Of a DNA stretch of 45,806 nucleotides, positions 1 to 7,525 are shown piece by piece. The notes beneath the pieces are model-generated. The model had not been told where the DNA came from, did not search any database, and saw only the letters and a program-made list of their open reading frames with translations. Each line of letters starts with the position of its first letter. The stretch's first letter is position 1. A program made the translations under genes and the position numbers. The DNA lies in NCBI GenBank assembly GCA_910585955.1, contig CAJUGC010000014.1:1-45806 (forward strand), read 5' to 3'. Origin of the DNA: an uncultured Christensenella sp. GTDB taxonomy: Bacteria > Bacillota > Clostridia > Christensenellales > Pumilibacteraceae.

Positions 1-4
1 ACCT

Positions 5-832
5 CTAATTGATGCGCTTGACAATGAACTTGTCGCTTGCCTTATGCTTCTTTCTCGTCTTATAACCGAGCGTCGGCTTGCCCCAAGGAGTAACGGGGGA
101 CGGTCTGCCTATCGGAGACTTGCCTTCGCCGCCGCCGTGAGGGTGATCGCACGGGTTCATGACGACGCCGCGCACGGTCGGACGGACGCCCATGTGACGC
201 TTTCTGCCGGCCTTGCCGAGCGATACGAGCTCGTGATCGAGATTACCCACCTGACCCACGGTAGCCTTGCAGCCGAGAAGTATCATTCTCATTTCTCCCG
301 AAGGAAGTTTCAAGGTCGCGTATCCGCCGTCCTTTGCCATGAGCTGCGCCGAACTGCCTGCGGCTTTGGCGATCTGTCCGCCCTTGCCCGGCTGCATCTC
401 GATGTTGTGCACCATCGTGCCGACGGGGATATTCTCGAGCGGAAGCGCGTTGCCGGCTTTTATGTCGGCGTCCTTGCCGCTTAATACCTTATCTCCCTTG
501 GAAAGTCCGAGAGGCGCGAGAATATATCTCTTCTCGCCGTCCGCATAGACAAGCAGTGCGATGTATGCGGTGCGGTTGGGGTCATACTCGATTTCCTTTA
601 CGGTTGCGGGAACGCCGTCCTTATCGCGCTTGAAGTCGATTATTCTGTACTTTCTGCGATTGCCGCCGCCTATGTGGCGCACGGTTATGCGACCGTTGCT
701 GTTCCTGCCGCCCGACTTGCTCTGAGTTTCGAGCAGCGATTTTTCCGGGGTGGTTCTCGTTACTTCGTCGAACGAGCTGACTGTCTTTTGACGCGTGCCC
801 GGAGTCATCGGCTTAAATCTTTTTATAGCCAT
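5..832 (-). CDS. rplB: 50S ribosomal protein L2
   Basis: This is the large-subunit protein L2, which binds 23S rRNA close to the peptidyl-transferase centre and helps join the subunits. The 275-residue length is normal for the family. The diagnostic C-terminal stretch DHPHGGGEGKSPIGRP, with the conserved histidine of the HPHGGGEG loop, is present, followed by the usual basic tail. The stop codon is four bases from the left edge, so the gene is complete and the next operon member (normally rpsS) lies outside. It starts 26 bases after rplW in the same leftward S10 operon. Assignment is essentially certain. Confidence 0.98.
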   Translation of the reverse strand: MAIKRFKPMTPGTRQKTVSSFDEVTRTTPEKSLLETQSKSGGRNSNGRITVRHIGGGNRRKYRIIDFKRDKDGVPATVKEIEYDPNRTAYIALLVYADGEKRYILAPLGLSKGDKVLSGKDADIKAGNALPLENIPVGTMVHNIEMQPGKGGQIAKAAGSSAQLMAKDGGYATLKLPSGEMRMILLGCKATVGQVGNLDHELVSLGKAGRKRHMGVRPTVRGVVMNPCDHPHGGGEGKSPIGRPSPVTPWGKPTLGYKTRKKHKASDKFIVKRIN

Positions 833-858
833 TTACGTTGTCTCCTTATCTACTTGCC

Positions 859-1149
859 TTAAGCCATGCTCTCGAAGAACTCGATAGCCTTGCTCTCGGG
901 GGCGAGCTGGACGTACGCTTTCTTATAGGAAGCGGTATAGCCTTGCGTTCTGCCCTGGCGTTTGAGCTTACCTCTGACGTTTACGGTGTTGACCTTCGCG
1001 ACCTTAACCTTGAAGATCTCCTCGACGGCTGCCTTTATCTGCGTCTTGTTCGCGTCCTTTGCAACCTCAAACGTGTACTTTTTGTTGTCTATGCCCTCGT
1101 TGCCTTTCTCGGTAATGATGGGTCTTCTTATGATATCGTACGCGTTCAT
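859..1149 (-). CDS. rplW: 50S ribosomal protein L23
   Basis: L23 sits at the exit of the ribosomal peptide tunnel and docks trigger factor and SRP. The 96-residue product begins MNAYDIIRRPIITEKG, the typical L23 N-terminus in which the conserved IxRPxxTEK motif anchors the protein on 23S rRNA. An open frame continues 25 codons upstream inside rplD, but the ATG at 1149 is the right start: it overlaps the rplD stop codon by four bases (ATGA), which indicates translational coupling. Position between rplD and rplB is the standard S10-operon order. Confidence 0.97.
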   Translation of the reverse strand: MNAYDIIRRPIITEKGNEGIDNKKYTFEVAKDANKTQIKAAVEEIFKVKVAKVNTVNVRGKLKRQGRTQGYTASYKKAYVQLAPESKAIEFFESMA

Positions 1150-1772
1150 GCCTTGCACCTCTCTGTCAATTTCTCGATAGCGGCTTTCGTGGCGACGAAC
1201 TTGTTTCCGTACACTACGTCGCATACGCTTACGAAATCGCTGTTTACCGTCGTTACGTTCGGAATGTTGTTTGCCGCTCTTACGACGTCCGCGTCGGTCT
1301 CCGTAAGGCAGAGCACTACGTTCTTTTCGAGCTTAAGCGCTTCGACCACTTTGACCATTTCTTTCGTCTTTGCCGCAGCGAGCTTTATCTCGTCCACGAC
1401 GATTATCTGACCGTCCGTAAACTTCTTGCTCAGCGCCGAAACCATTGCGCCGCGACGAGCCTCTTTATTCACCTTCTGCGAGAAGTCTCTGGGCTTGGGC
1501 GCGAAAACCACGCCGCCCTTTACCCATTGAGGCGCTCTTATCGAGCCTTGACGCGCACGTCCCGTACCCTTTTGTCTCCAAGGCTTTATGCCGCCGCCGC
1601 GGACCTCGGTACGCGTCAGAGTGCTTTTCGTGCCCTGACGGGCATTGTTCATCTGAGCCACGACCGCCTGATGTATGAGCGGCTCGTTATAAGCGGCTCC
1701 GAAGACCGACTCGTCGAGTTCGAGCGTGCCCGTCTTGTTGCCGTTTTGATTCAATATATCGATTGTAGGCAT
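1146..1772 (-). CDS. rplD: 50S ribosomal protein L4
   Basis: L4 binds domain I of 23S rRNA and sends a loop into the exit tunnel. In Enterobacteria it also represses its own operon through the S10 leader. The 208-residue protein has the expected central basic loop (GGGIKPWRQKGTGRARQGS), the tunnel extension typical of the family, and a C-terminal Rossmann-like part. A GGAGAG ribosome site precedes the ATG at 1772. It overlaps rplW by four bases. Whether it autoregulates here is unknown, but the long leader upstream of rpsJ would allow it. Confidence 0.97.
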   Translation of the reverse strand: MPTIDILNQNGNKTGTLELDESVFGAAYNEPLIHQAVVAQMNNARQGTKSTLTRTEVRGGGIKPWRQKGTGRARQGSIRAPQWVKGGVVFAPKPRDFSQKVNKEARRGAMVSALSKKFTDGQIIVVDEIKLAAAKTKEMVKVVEALKLEKNVVLCLTETDADVVRAANNIPNVTTVNSDFVSVCDVVYGNKFVATKAAIEKLTERCKA

Positions 1773-1787
1773 TTATCTCTCCTCCGC

Positions 1788-2477
1788 TCACTTCTTGACC
1801 GTTTCTTTGACCGTCACGAGTCCGCCCTTGGGTCCGGGAACGGCTCCGCGAATGAGCAATACGTTTCTTTCTTTGTCCACTTTTACGACGGTGAGGTTTT
1901 GTATCGTCACGTTCTCGTGTCCGTACTGACCAGCCATCTTAAGACCCTTTATGACCTTGCTCGGCGTCGAGTTCGCACCCGTAGAACCGCGCTCGCGGTG
2001 TACGGGACCGGTACCGTGGCTCATCTTGAGGCGGTGGAAGTTCCAACGCTTGATTACGCCCGTGAAGCCTCTGCCCTTTGTAAGACCGGAAACGTCTACT
2101 TTGTCGCCGTTTTCGAAGATGTCGCAGGACACGCTGTCGCCGACCTTATACTTGTCCGCGTCGTCGAGCTTGAATTCCTTTATGACGCGCTTGGGAACTA
2201 TCTGCGTCCCCGCCTCTTCGGAAGCTTTTACGAAAGTTCCCACCTGCGGACGGTTCACACCGACGTACTCTTTTATCTTAGCGTCTTTCTTGTTTGTCTT
2301 CCGAGCCGCAGCGTCCTCGTATGCGAACTGAACCGCACTGTATTTATCGCGCTCGGGGGTCTTTACTCTCAAGACCGTCATCGGACCTGCCTCCACGACT
2401 GTTACGGGGATCACCAGTCCGGTCTCGTCGAATATTTGCGTCATGCCGACTTTGCGGCCTAAAATAGCTTTTTTCAT
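1788..2477 (-). CDS. rplC: 50S ribosomal protein L3
   Basis: L3 nucleates early assembly of the large subunit and reaches the peptidyl-transferase centre. The 229-residue product starts MKKAILGRKVGMTQIF, the classic L3 N-terminus, and carries the conserved KGRGFTGVIKRWNF segment followed by SHGTGPVHRERGSTG. A GGAGG ribosome site sits in front of the ATG at 2477. It lies 22 bases after rpsJ and 15 bases before rplD in the leftward S10 operon. Confidence 0.97.
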   Translation of the reverse strand: MKKAILGRKVGMTQIFDETGLVIPVTVVEAGPMTVLRVKTPERDKYSAVQFAYEDAAARKTNKKDAKIKEYVGVNRPQVGTFVKASEEAGTQIVPKRVIKEFKLDDADKYKVGDSVSCDIFENGDKVDVSGLTKGRGFTGVIKRWNFHRLKMSHGTGPVHRERGSTGANSTPSKVIKGLKMAGQYGHENVTIQNLTVVKVDKERNVLLIRGAVPGPKGGLVTVKETVKK

Positions 2478-2499
2478 GTTACTTTACCTCCGCCTTGTC

Positions 2500-2808
2500 T
2501 CACAACTTGATCTGTATATCCACGCCGGCGGGAAGGTCGAGCTTCATGAGAGAGTCGACGGTCTTTGCCGAGGGATTATAGATGTCTATAAGTCTCTTAT
2601 GGGTGAGAATTTCGAACTGCTCGCGAGAGTCCTTATACTTGTGTACGGCTCTCAGAATAGTTACGACTTCTCTGTCCGTGGGAAGCGGAATGGGACCGCT
2701 TACCTTCGTGCCCGTACGCTTTGCCGTTTCCACAATCCTCGCCGCCGATTGGTCGATGATGTTGTGGTCGTAAGCCTTGAGCTTGATGCGAATTTTTTGT
2801 CCTGCCAT
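2500..2808 (-). CDS. rpsJ: 30S ribosomal protein S10
   Basis: S10 is a small-subunit head protein and, as NusE, a transcription antitermination factor. The 102-residue product has the family hallmarks IRIKLKAYDHNIIDQSA at the N-terminus and GPIPLPTDREV in the loop. A TGGAGGA ribosome site is placed seven bases before the ATG. It is the first gene of the leftward ribosomal-protein operon, preceded by a leader of about 285 nt and a consensus promoter. Confidence 0.97.
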   Translation of the reverse strand: MAGQKIRIKLKAYDHNIIDQSAARIVETAKRTGTKVSGPIPLPTDREVVTILRAVHKYKDSREQFEILTHKRLIDIYNPSAKTVDSLMKLDLPAGVDIQIKL

Positions 2809-3093
2809 TTTTGTTCCTCCATAGCATTTCCGTGAACCACCGCCTCACGCGTGTCAAAACTTCGGCTTAAAGAACGGACTTTCGGTTTCCGAGCGCTCTC
2901 GGACCTTCAAGTCCTCGACACTTTATCGAGACGGGCTTTCTCGGTCGCGGGAAATCGCGCCTCCCGCTTACGGTCCGCATAAGTTCTCCGCACCCCGCTA
3001 AAATTAAGTGCGGCAATCTTATACATCATACCTTATAAATAAGCCCTTTGCCACGTTTTCAAGAGAGCATAAAAAACCCTCTATGGACATAGC
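2809..3093 (-). promoter_or_regulatory. structured 5' leader of the S10 operon
   Basis: About 285 nt separate the predicted transcription start from rpsJ. The leftward strand of this stretch is GC-rich and full of complementary segments (for example CCGAGAGCGCTCGG near 2897-2910 and paired GCGGGAG/CTCCCGC-type arms around 2950-3000). No open frame with a ribosome site is seen. A role in ribosomal-protein feedback is inference from the position upstream of rpsJ and from L4 control in other bacteria. Confidence 0.5.
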
Positions 3094-3099
3094 TCGAAC

Positions 3100-3129
3100 A
3101 TTATACCAAAAGGCACGTCCCTTTGTCAA
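3100..3129 (-). promoter_or_regulatory. sigma-A promoter of the S10 operon
   Basis: The leftward strand shows a perfect TTGACA (3129-3124) and a perfect TATAAT (3105-3100), separated by 18 bases. Transcription would start near 3093. Confidence 0.85.
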
Positions 3130-3307
3130 GCGTTTTTTTAAGATAAATATATCTTTTTCCGCTCTTTCGCGGCAAAATTTATTCCGCACGGAATAACGTC
3201 GAGACAAATCTCATATTATATATGTTATATTCCCCGATCTTAAAAAAACAAACATATTCATATTCGGAGACTCGATATTCGATAAGGACCGATACTTCGT
3301 TCGGATT

Positions 3308-3363
3308 TTCGACAAAGCCGCAACTTTCCGCACCCGTTTTCGGTAGTTCGCTTTCTTTCGACA
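3308..3363. promoter_or_regulatory. two 0A-box matches upstream of spo0A
   Basis: TTTCGACAAA (3307-3316) is a full match to the reverse complement of the Spo0A recognition box TTTGTCGAAA. TTCGACA (3357-3363) is a second 7-base core match. Both lie 50-130 bases upstream of the spo0A promoter. The 7-base core also occurs by chance inside coding regions of this TCG-rich genome, so autoregulation is a hypothesis. Confidence 0.45.
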
Positions 3364-3413
3364 TAAAAACACAATGGGTCTTTTTATTCGATAAATAACG
3401 GCAAGCGATATGT

Positions 3414-3442
3414 TTGTCTTTTAATGCCGTCCCTTGTATAAT
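3414..3442 (+). promoter_or_regulatory. sigma-A type promoter of spo0A
   Basis: TTGTCT (3414-3419), a 17-base spacer, then TATAAT (3437-3442). The start of transcription would be near 3450, about 30 bases before the ATG. Confidence 0.6.
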
Positions 3443-3478
3443 TTTAATTGTAATAAAAATATAAGAGGAAATAACACT

Positions 3479-4237
3479 ATGAAAAATCGAATTTTGTTGG
3501 TAGACGACAGCGAAGAACTGCTTTCCGAACTCGAAACTTTTCTTACTTCCCGAGGTTTCGACATCGTCGGCAAAGCAGCCGACGGCGAACGCGCGGTGGA
3601 ACTTGCGGAACTTTTAAAACCCGACATAATGATACTCGACCTCGTCATGCCGAAGATGGACGGCTTTTCCGTGCTCGAGAAGGTCGATCGCTCGAATATG
3701 CGCATACTTGTCTTAAGCGCGCTTTCTCAAGACGCATTCATAGCCAAAGCCGCCGGTCTCGGCGCAGACTATTATATGATAAAACCGTGCTCGCACGAAA
3801 ATCTCGCCGCAAGGCTCAAGGATCTTTCGGGGTCGGAGCGGCCTGCGGTTCAACCCTCGGGATCACGCCCCGTACGCGCTCCCGTCAATAAATCTCTCGA
3901 CGAAAAGATCACGAATATCTTTATAACCGTCGGGATACCCGCGCACATAAAGGGATATCAGTTCTTGCGCGAAGCGATCAAAATGGCAATTGATAACCCC
4001 GACATCATTAACAGCATCACAAAGCGCCTCTATCCCGAGGTTGCCGAACGCTTTTCGACCTCCCCGAGTAAAGTCGAGCGAGCAATTCGCCACGCGATCG
4101 AAGTCGCTTGGAACCGCGGCAAGATCGAGAACATAAATTCGCTGTTCGGCGTGCGCGTATACAATCACAACGAAAAGCCGACGAACGGCGAGTTCATAGC
4201 GCTTGTGGCAGATAAAATGCTTCTCGAATCGGTTTAA
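3479..4237 (+). CDS. spo0A: Stage 0 sporulation protein A (Spo0A)
   Basis: Spo0A is the response regulator that commits cells to sporulation. The receiver domain (residues 1-120) has the acidic pair D9-D10, phospho-acceptor D54 in MILDLVMPKMDG, and K102. The C-terminal effector domain is unmistakable: GIPAHIKGYQFLREAI, SITKRLYPEVAERF and the recognition helix VERAIRHAIEVAWNRGKI. The 252 residues match the usual length. I start at 3479 because AGAGGAA lies ten bases upstream. A longer frame from 3434 has no ribosome site and overlaps the -10 box. The gene faces away from the S10 operon and ends in a strong hairpin terminator. Confidence 0.97.
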   Translation: MKNRILLVDDSEELLSELETFLTSRGFDIVGKAADGERAVELAELLKPDIMILDLVMPKMDGFSVLEKVDRSNMRILVLSALSQDAFIAKAAGLGADYYMIKPCSHENLAARLKDLSGSERPAVQPSGSRPVRAPVNKSLDEKITNIFITVGIPAHIKGYQFLREAIKMAIDNPDIINSITKRLYPEVAERFSTSPSKVERAIRHAIEVAWNRGKIENINSLFGVRVYNHNEKPTNGEFIALVADKMLLESV

Positions 4238-4265
4238 TCTCTATCATATATAATATATACATAAC

Positions 4266-4300
4266 AAAAGGACGCGCAAGCAATTTCGGCGCGTCCTTTT
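4266..4300. terminator. bidirectional intrinsic terminator (spo0A / HAD hydrolase)
   Basis: A perfect 12-bp stem AAAAGGACGCGC / GCGCGTCCTTTT with an 11-base loop. It has T runs on either side, so it can stop both spo0A (rightward) and the convergent hydrolase gene (leftward). Confidence 0.9.
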
Positions 4301-4337
4301 CCTTATTATATATTTCTTAATTATATATTTCTTGTTT

Positions 4338-5108
4338 TTATATATCGAAGAAATCCTTAATCGAGGCGATAACTCTATCAACCTTTATGCCGCTCTTTGC
4401 AAGCTCTTCCCTTGTCGCCTCGCCCGACAGAACGAGCGTCGAGCAAAAACCGTTTTCCGCGGCGAAACGCATATCCGTATACAATCTGTCGCCCACCATG
4501 ACCACGTCTTTGCCGCTTGCTTTTGCGACCTTGGACAAGGCATTTGCCATGGGCGCGTACGGTTTGCCGCAAATCGCATCGGGACGTCTGCCCGTGCTCG
4601 CCTCGATGAGAGCGAGAAACGAGCCGACGTCCGGGATATATCCGTCGCCCACGGGGCAATTGAAGTCCGGATGCGTCGCTATAAACGGAACGCCGGATCG
4701 AATAAACGAGCAGGTTTTCGACAGCTTTTCATAAGTCAGCGACGTATCGAAACCGACGACTACGAGTTCGGGCGAATTTTCGACAAGCTTAAGCCCCGCC
4801 GCCGCAAATTCCGATTTTAAAAGCTCCGTGCCGAGCACATAGACCTTGGGAGACGAATAATGCTCCGCTATATAGTCAATAGTCGCGTTTCCCGCCGTGA
4901 AAATATCATCTTCCCTCGCTGGAATGCCGAGCGCGAACAGTTTCGTGGCATAAGCCCTTCTCGAGCACGACGTATTATTCGTGAGAAACAGCACTTTGCC
5001 CTGTTTTCTCATTCTCTCGACGGTTTGCGCCGCTCCGTCTATCGCCTTGCCGCCGAGATAGACGGTGCCGTCCATATCCAAAAGATAACACTTAAAGTCG
5101 TAATTCAT
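4338..5108 (-). CDS. HAD superfamily IIA phosphatase (NagD-like)
   Basis: A soluble phosphatase of the HAD-IIA group (NagD / 4-nitrophenylphosphatase / phosphoglycolate phosphatase-like). Motif I is LLDMDGTVYLGG with the nucleophile D11 and acid D13. Motif II is LFLTNNTS, the lysine motif is ICGKPYAPM, and motif IV is MVGDRLYTDM. The C2-type cap lies between motifs II and III (roughly residues 70-170), with VVVGFDTSLTYEKL characteristic of IIA members. The length of 256 is normal. The true substrate cannot be read from sequence. It shares a bidirectional terminator with spo0A. Confidence 0.9.
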   Translation of the reverse strand: MNYDFKCYLLDMDGTVYLGGKAIDGAAQTVERMRKQGKVLFLTNNTSCSRRAYATKLFALGIPAREDDIFTAGNATIDYIAEHYSSPKVYVLGTELLKSEFAAAGLKLVENSPELVVVGFDTSLTYEKLSKTCSFIRSGVPFIATHPDFNCPVGDGYIPDVGSFLALIEASTGRRPDAICGKPYAPMANALSKVAKASGKDVVMVGDRLYTDMRFAAENGFCSTLVLSGEATREELAKSGIKVDRVIASIKDFFDI

Positions 5109-5175
5109 TGTTTTTCTCTCATCAACATACTTTGAAAGTATAGCCGCACGTTAAGTTTAACCCTTAATTACCTTA

Positions 5176-6480
5176 TCAGTCAAGCAAATAAGCGTCGGTT
5201 ATCCCCATATTCTTGAGATGAGTCAGCGCGCCGTATTTGCCCGTCATTTCCGGCGCGAGCGCAAGGCATAATTGCGCGTCGCTCACATCGAGATAACCGC
5301 GAAGAGAAAACCCGTCGTCCGCATACAATCTGCGAAAAATCTTATACGCGGCGCGAAGTCTCGTCGAAAACTTCAAAAGTTCGCTTTTGAGTTCGTCCTC
5401 GTATTCCCCTATGCGATAGTCGCATAGCGCCATTACCTTTTCGGGGAGATAGGGCGTCAGTGAATTTGCCGCGGCGCGCTCGTTTGCTCCGAGATATTCG
5501 ACGAGCTTTTCCAGCCGCATATTATTGTCGGGCGGAGGCAGAAAACCCTCCTGTTTTCTCGCCTCGAACACTTTGGGATATATGTCGAGCAACAGCACGG
5601 AAAACAGCAGTTCGTTTTCTCCGCGAAGCCGTCCCTTCCTTTCCTCGTGCCGCATGAGCATTTCGAGCGCGAGCGAGCAAGCCGTATCGCCGCCCGAAAA
5701 AAGTCTCGAAGAATCGTCGATCGCGGCAAGCGCAGACAGCTTCAATCCGCTTTCGAAAAGTATCCCAGCAGTTTCCGCATTGCGACCCGAGCCGCGTAAA
5801 GAGGCAAGCACTCCGTCGATTTCCCCGAGCGCCGCTTCGTATACTTCTTCGCAGATCTTTTCGCCGCGCACAAGCGAAGAAAATCGCCAATCGTACAGCG
5901 CTATGAGCCGCGAGGCAATTTCTCCGAATAGCGCGGCGTTTGCGCTCCCTGCCGATTTTCCGAGACGCGAGGTATCGCAAAGGATAAATTTCGGCGGATC
6001 CGTTTTAAACAACCTCGGCATACCGCCGCCGTCGATCGACGCGGACGGAACGAGGAAAGAAGCGGACGAGTACGAGCGCACGACCATTCCGCACCTAAGG
6101 CGAGCAAAAGCGGCTATATACTTGGCGCAGTCGCAGACAAATCCGCCGCCGACGCCGAGCACGGCACGCACTCCGTCCCCAATTGTCTCGTTTTCAAGAA
6201 CGGCAAAGCCGTCGCCGCGCGATACTTCCCGCTCGTGAACAGGGTAGCCTCCGCGCCGCAAAAGACGCTTTAAATCTTCGACCTCGTACCCTCTTTCTCT
6301 GACGAGTACGACTCCGCACCCCGAAGGCGCAATGACGCTCATCGCCGCAAGGATATTCTCTTCCGCCCCCGCGCCGAGAAAAAACGCAGAGTCGAGTCTG
6401 TGTTTTTTTCCGCACGAACATTCGGTTTCGTATCCGCCCCAATCGTTTATCGCTTTGCCCGTAAGTTCTTTCAATGACAT
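5176..6480 (-). CDS. AraM / glycerol-1-phosphate dehydrogenase homologue with altered metal site
   Basis: The 434-residue protein belongs to the iron-dependent alcohol dehydrogenase superfamily and most resembles AraM-type sn-glycerol-1-phosphate dehydrogenases. It has an N-terminal CSCGKKH segment (residues 21-27), a dinucleotide-binding GVGGGFVCDCAKYIA (109-123), and PSASIDGGG followed by PPKFILCD (145-169). In active relatives the metal is held by an aspartate and two histidines in motifs resembling GSEHxxSH and LHGE. Here these positions read SGGDTACSL (262-270) and RLRGENE (284-290), so both histidines appear to be missing. Catalytic activity is therefore doubtful. It lies 64 bases after ispE in a leftward run. 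The family assignment is good, the function uncertain. Confidence 0.75.
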   Translation of the reverse strand: MSLKELTGKAINDWGGYETECSCGKKHRLDSAFFLGAGAEENILAAMSVIAPSGCGVVLVRERGYEVEDLKRLLRRGGYPVHEREVSRGDGFAVLENETIGDGVRAVLGVGGGFVCDCAKYIAAFARLRCGMVVRSYSSASFLVPSASIDGGGMPRLFKTDPPKFILCDTSRLGKSAGSANAALFGEIASRLIALYDWRFSSLVRGEKICEEVYEAALGEIDGVLASLRGSGRNAETAGILFESGLKLSALAAIDDSSRLFSGGDTACSLALEMLMRHEERKGRLRGENELLFSVLLLDIYPKVFEARKQEGFLPPPDNNMRLEKLVEYLGANERAAANSLTPYLPEKVMALCDYRIGEYEDELKSELLKFSTRLRAAYKIFRRLYADDGFSLRGYLDVSDAQLCLALAPEMTGKYGALTHLKNMGITDAYLLD

Positions 6481-6544
6481 TGCCGCACCTTCCGACAGTA
6501 CTTATATATATAAGTATATATACGGCAAAGGCGCGAGAGCACGC

Positions 6545-7477
6545 TTAATTCAAATAAAATTGTCGAAAATCGTAAGTTTTCTTCCGCCTCGAAGTTATGG
6601 CCTCCATTCCTTTCTCCATGGTCGTAAGCGCGATGGGCGTCCCGAGTTCGGAACATTTATAAAGCTCTTTTTCGGCTTGCCACGCCCGCTGCTCGTCTTC
6701 GAAAAGCCCTATGCAACCCGATCCGCTTCCCGTCATAAACCCCGCAAGCGCGCCCGCTTCCCGCAATGCGGAGACCCTCCGCTCGATTATATCGTCGCAC
6801 TTTGACGCCGGTCTTGTAAGCGCGTTGCCGCAAAGCGACGCTATACGGCTTAGGTCTCCGTCCTTTATCGCGGCGACCAGCGCGTCGTTGTCGGTCGGCT
6901 CGTAACGCGCGGACGGGTACAGCTCGTCGAAAACGCGAAAACACTCGGGTGTGGAAATTCCTTTTCCTCCCGAAAGCAATACGAAATCGAGCTTTTTTCC
7001 CTCGAATGTCTCGAACTTCGCGCCCGTCCCCGTTACGCGCGCATAGCCGCCTACGGCCATGACGGGCACGTCGCTCCCCACCTTTTCGGCGTCCTCGCTC
7101 GTATAGCCGCGCTCGTAAAAGCCGAAAAGCTCGTTGCACGCGTAGATGACAGCCGCCGCGTCGGCGCTCGAACCGCCCACGCCGGCGCCCTCGGGCAGCC
7201 TTTTTTCCACGGTGACGTCGAGTCCGAAAACGCCGAAACGCGCCCAAAGCGAACGTATCGCCTTAAGCACGCTGTCGTTTTCGTACCTTGAATCTTCTCC
7301 GTTATAGGTCACTCTCACCTTTTCGTCGAATCGCTCGCAAACCGTAACGACGTCGGCAAGGCTCACCGACGCCGTTACGCTGTCCAGCAAATGTAATCCT
7401 CTATTTCCTTTTCCGCTGACGTTTAGGGACAAATTTATTTTCGCCCGTGCGGAGACCTTTATTTTTCTCTTTTTCAT
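6545..7477 (-). CDS. ispE: 4-diphosphocytidyl-2-C-methyl-D-erythritol kinase
   Basis: IspE phosphorylates the 2-hydroxyl of CDP-methylerythritol in the MEP route to isoprenoids. The product is a GHMP kinase: the N-terminal SARAKINLSLNV segment contributes the substrate site, the phosphate-binding loop is PEGAGVGGSSADAAAV (about residues 93-108), and the C-terminal glycine motif is GFMTGSGSGCIGLF. The length (310) is slightly above the usual 280-300. It lies 48 bases downstream of sipL and upstream of the AraM homologue. An ispE-sipL neighbourhood has, to my recollection, parallels in Clostridia. Confidence 0.95.
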   Translation of the reverse strand: MKKRKIKVSARAKINLSLNVSGKGNRGLHLLDSVTASVSLADVVTVCERFDEKVRVTYNGEDSRYENDSVLKAIRSLWARFGVFGLDVTVEKRLPEGAGVGGSSADAAAVIYACNELFGFYERGYTSEDAEKVGSDVPVMAVGGYARVTGTGAKFETFEGKKLDFVLLSGGKGISTPECFRVFDELYPSARYEPTDNDALVAAIKDGDLSRIASLCGNALTRPASKCDDIIERRVSALREAGALAGFMTGSGSGCIGLFEDEQRAWQAEKELYKCSELGTPIALTTMEKGMEAITSRRKKTYDFRQFYLN

Positions 7478-7525
7478 GTATATATTTTACACTTTTTCTT
7501 CGGATTAGTAAAGCGGTTTGACCCG

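Noticed and set aside
44..2835. Long open frames on the plus strand across the ribosomal-protein genes (for example 1527-2462)
   Set aside because: They are antisense shadows of certain ribosomal protein genes, lack ribosome sites and show no family features.
3180..3197. Palindrome TTATTCCGCACGGAATAA as a terminator
   Set aside because: No gene ends there. A similar CGCACGGAATAA at 13981 is simply the spacer of the trxB promoter, so it is probably coincidence.
3019..3207. 62-codon leftward frame across the S10 promoter
   Set aside because: It covers the -35/-10 boxes and has no ribosome site.
4710..6570. Further TTCGACA/TGTCGAA matches in coding DNA as Spo0A sites
   Set aside because: They fall inside genes and reflect frequent TCG-rich codons. 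Only the intergenic matches were kept.
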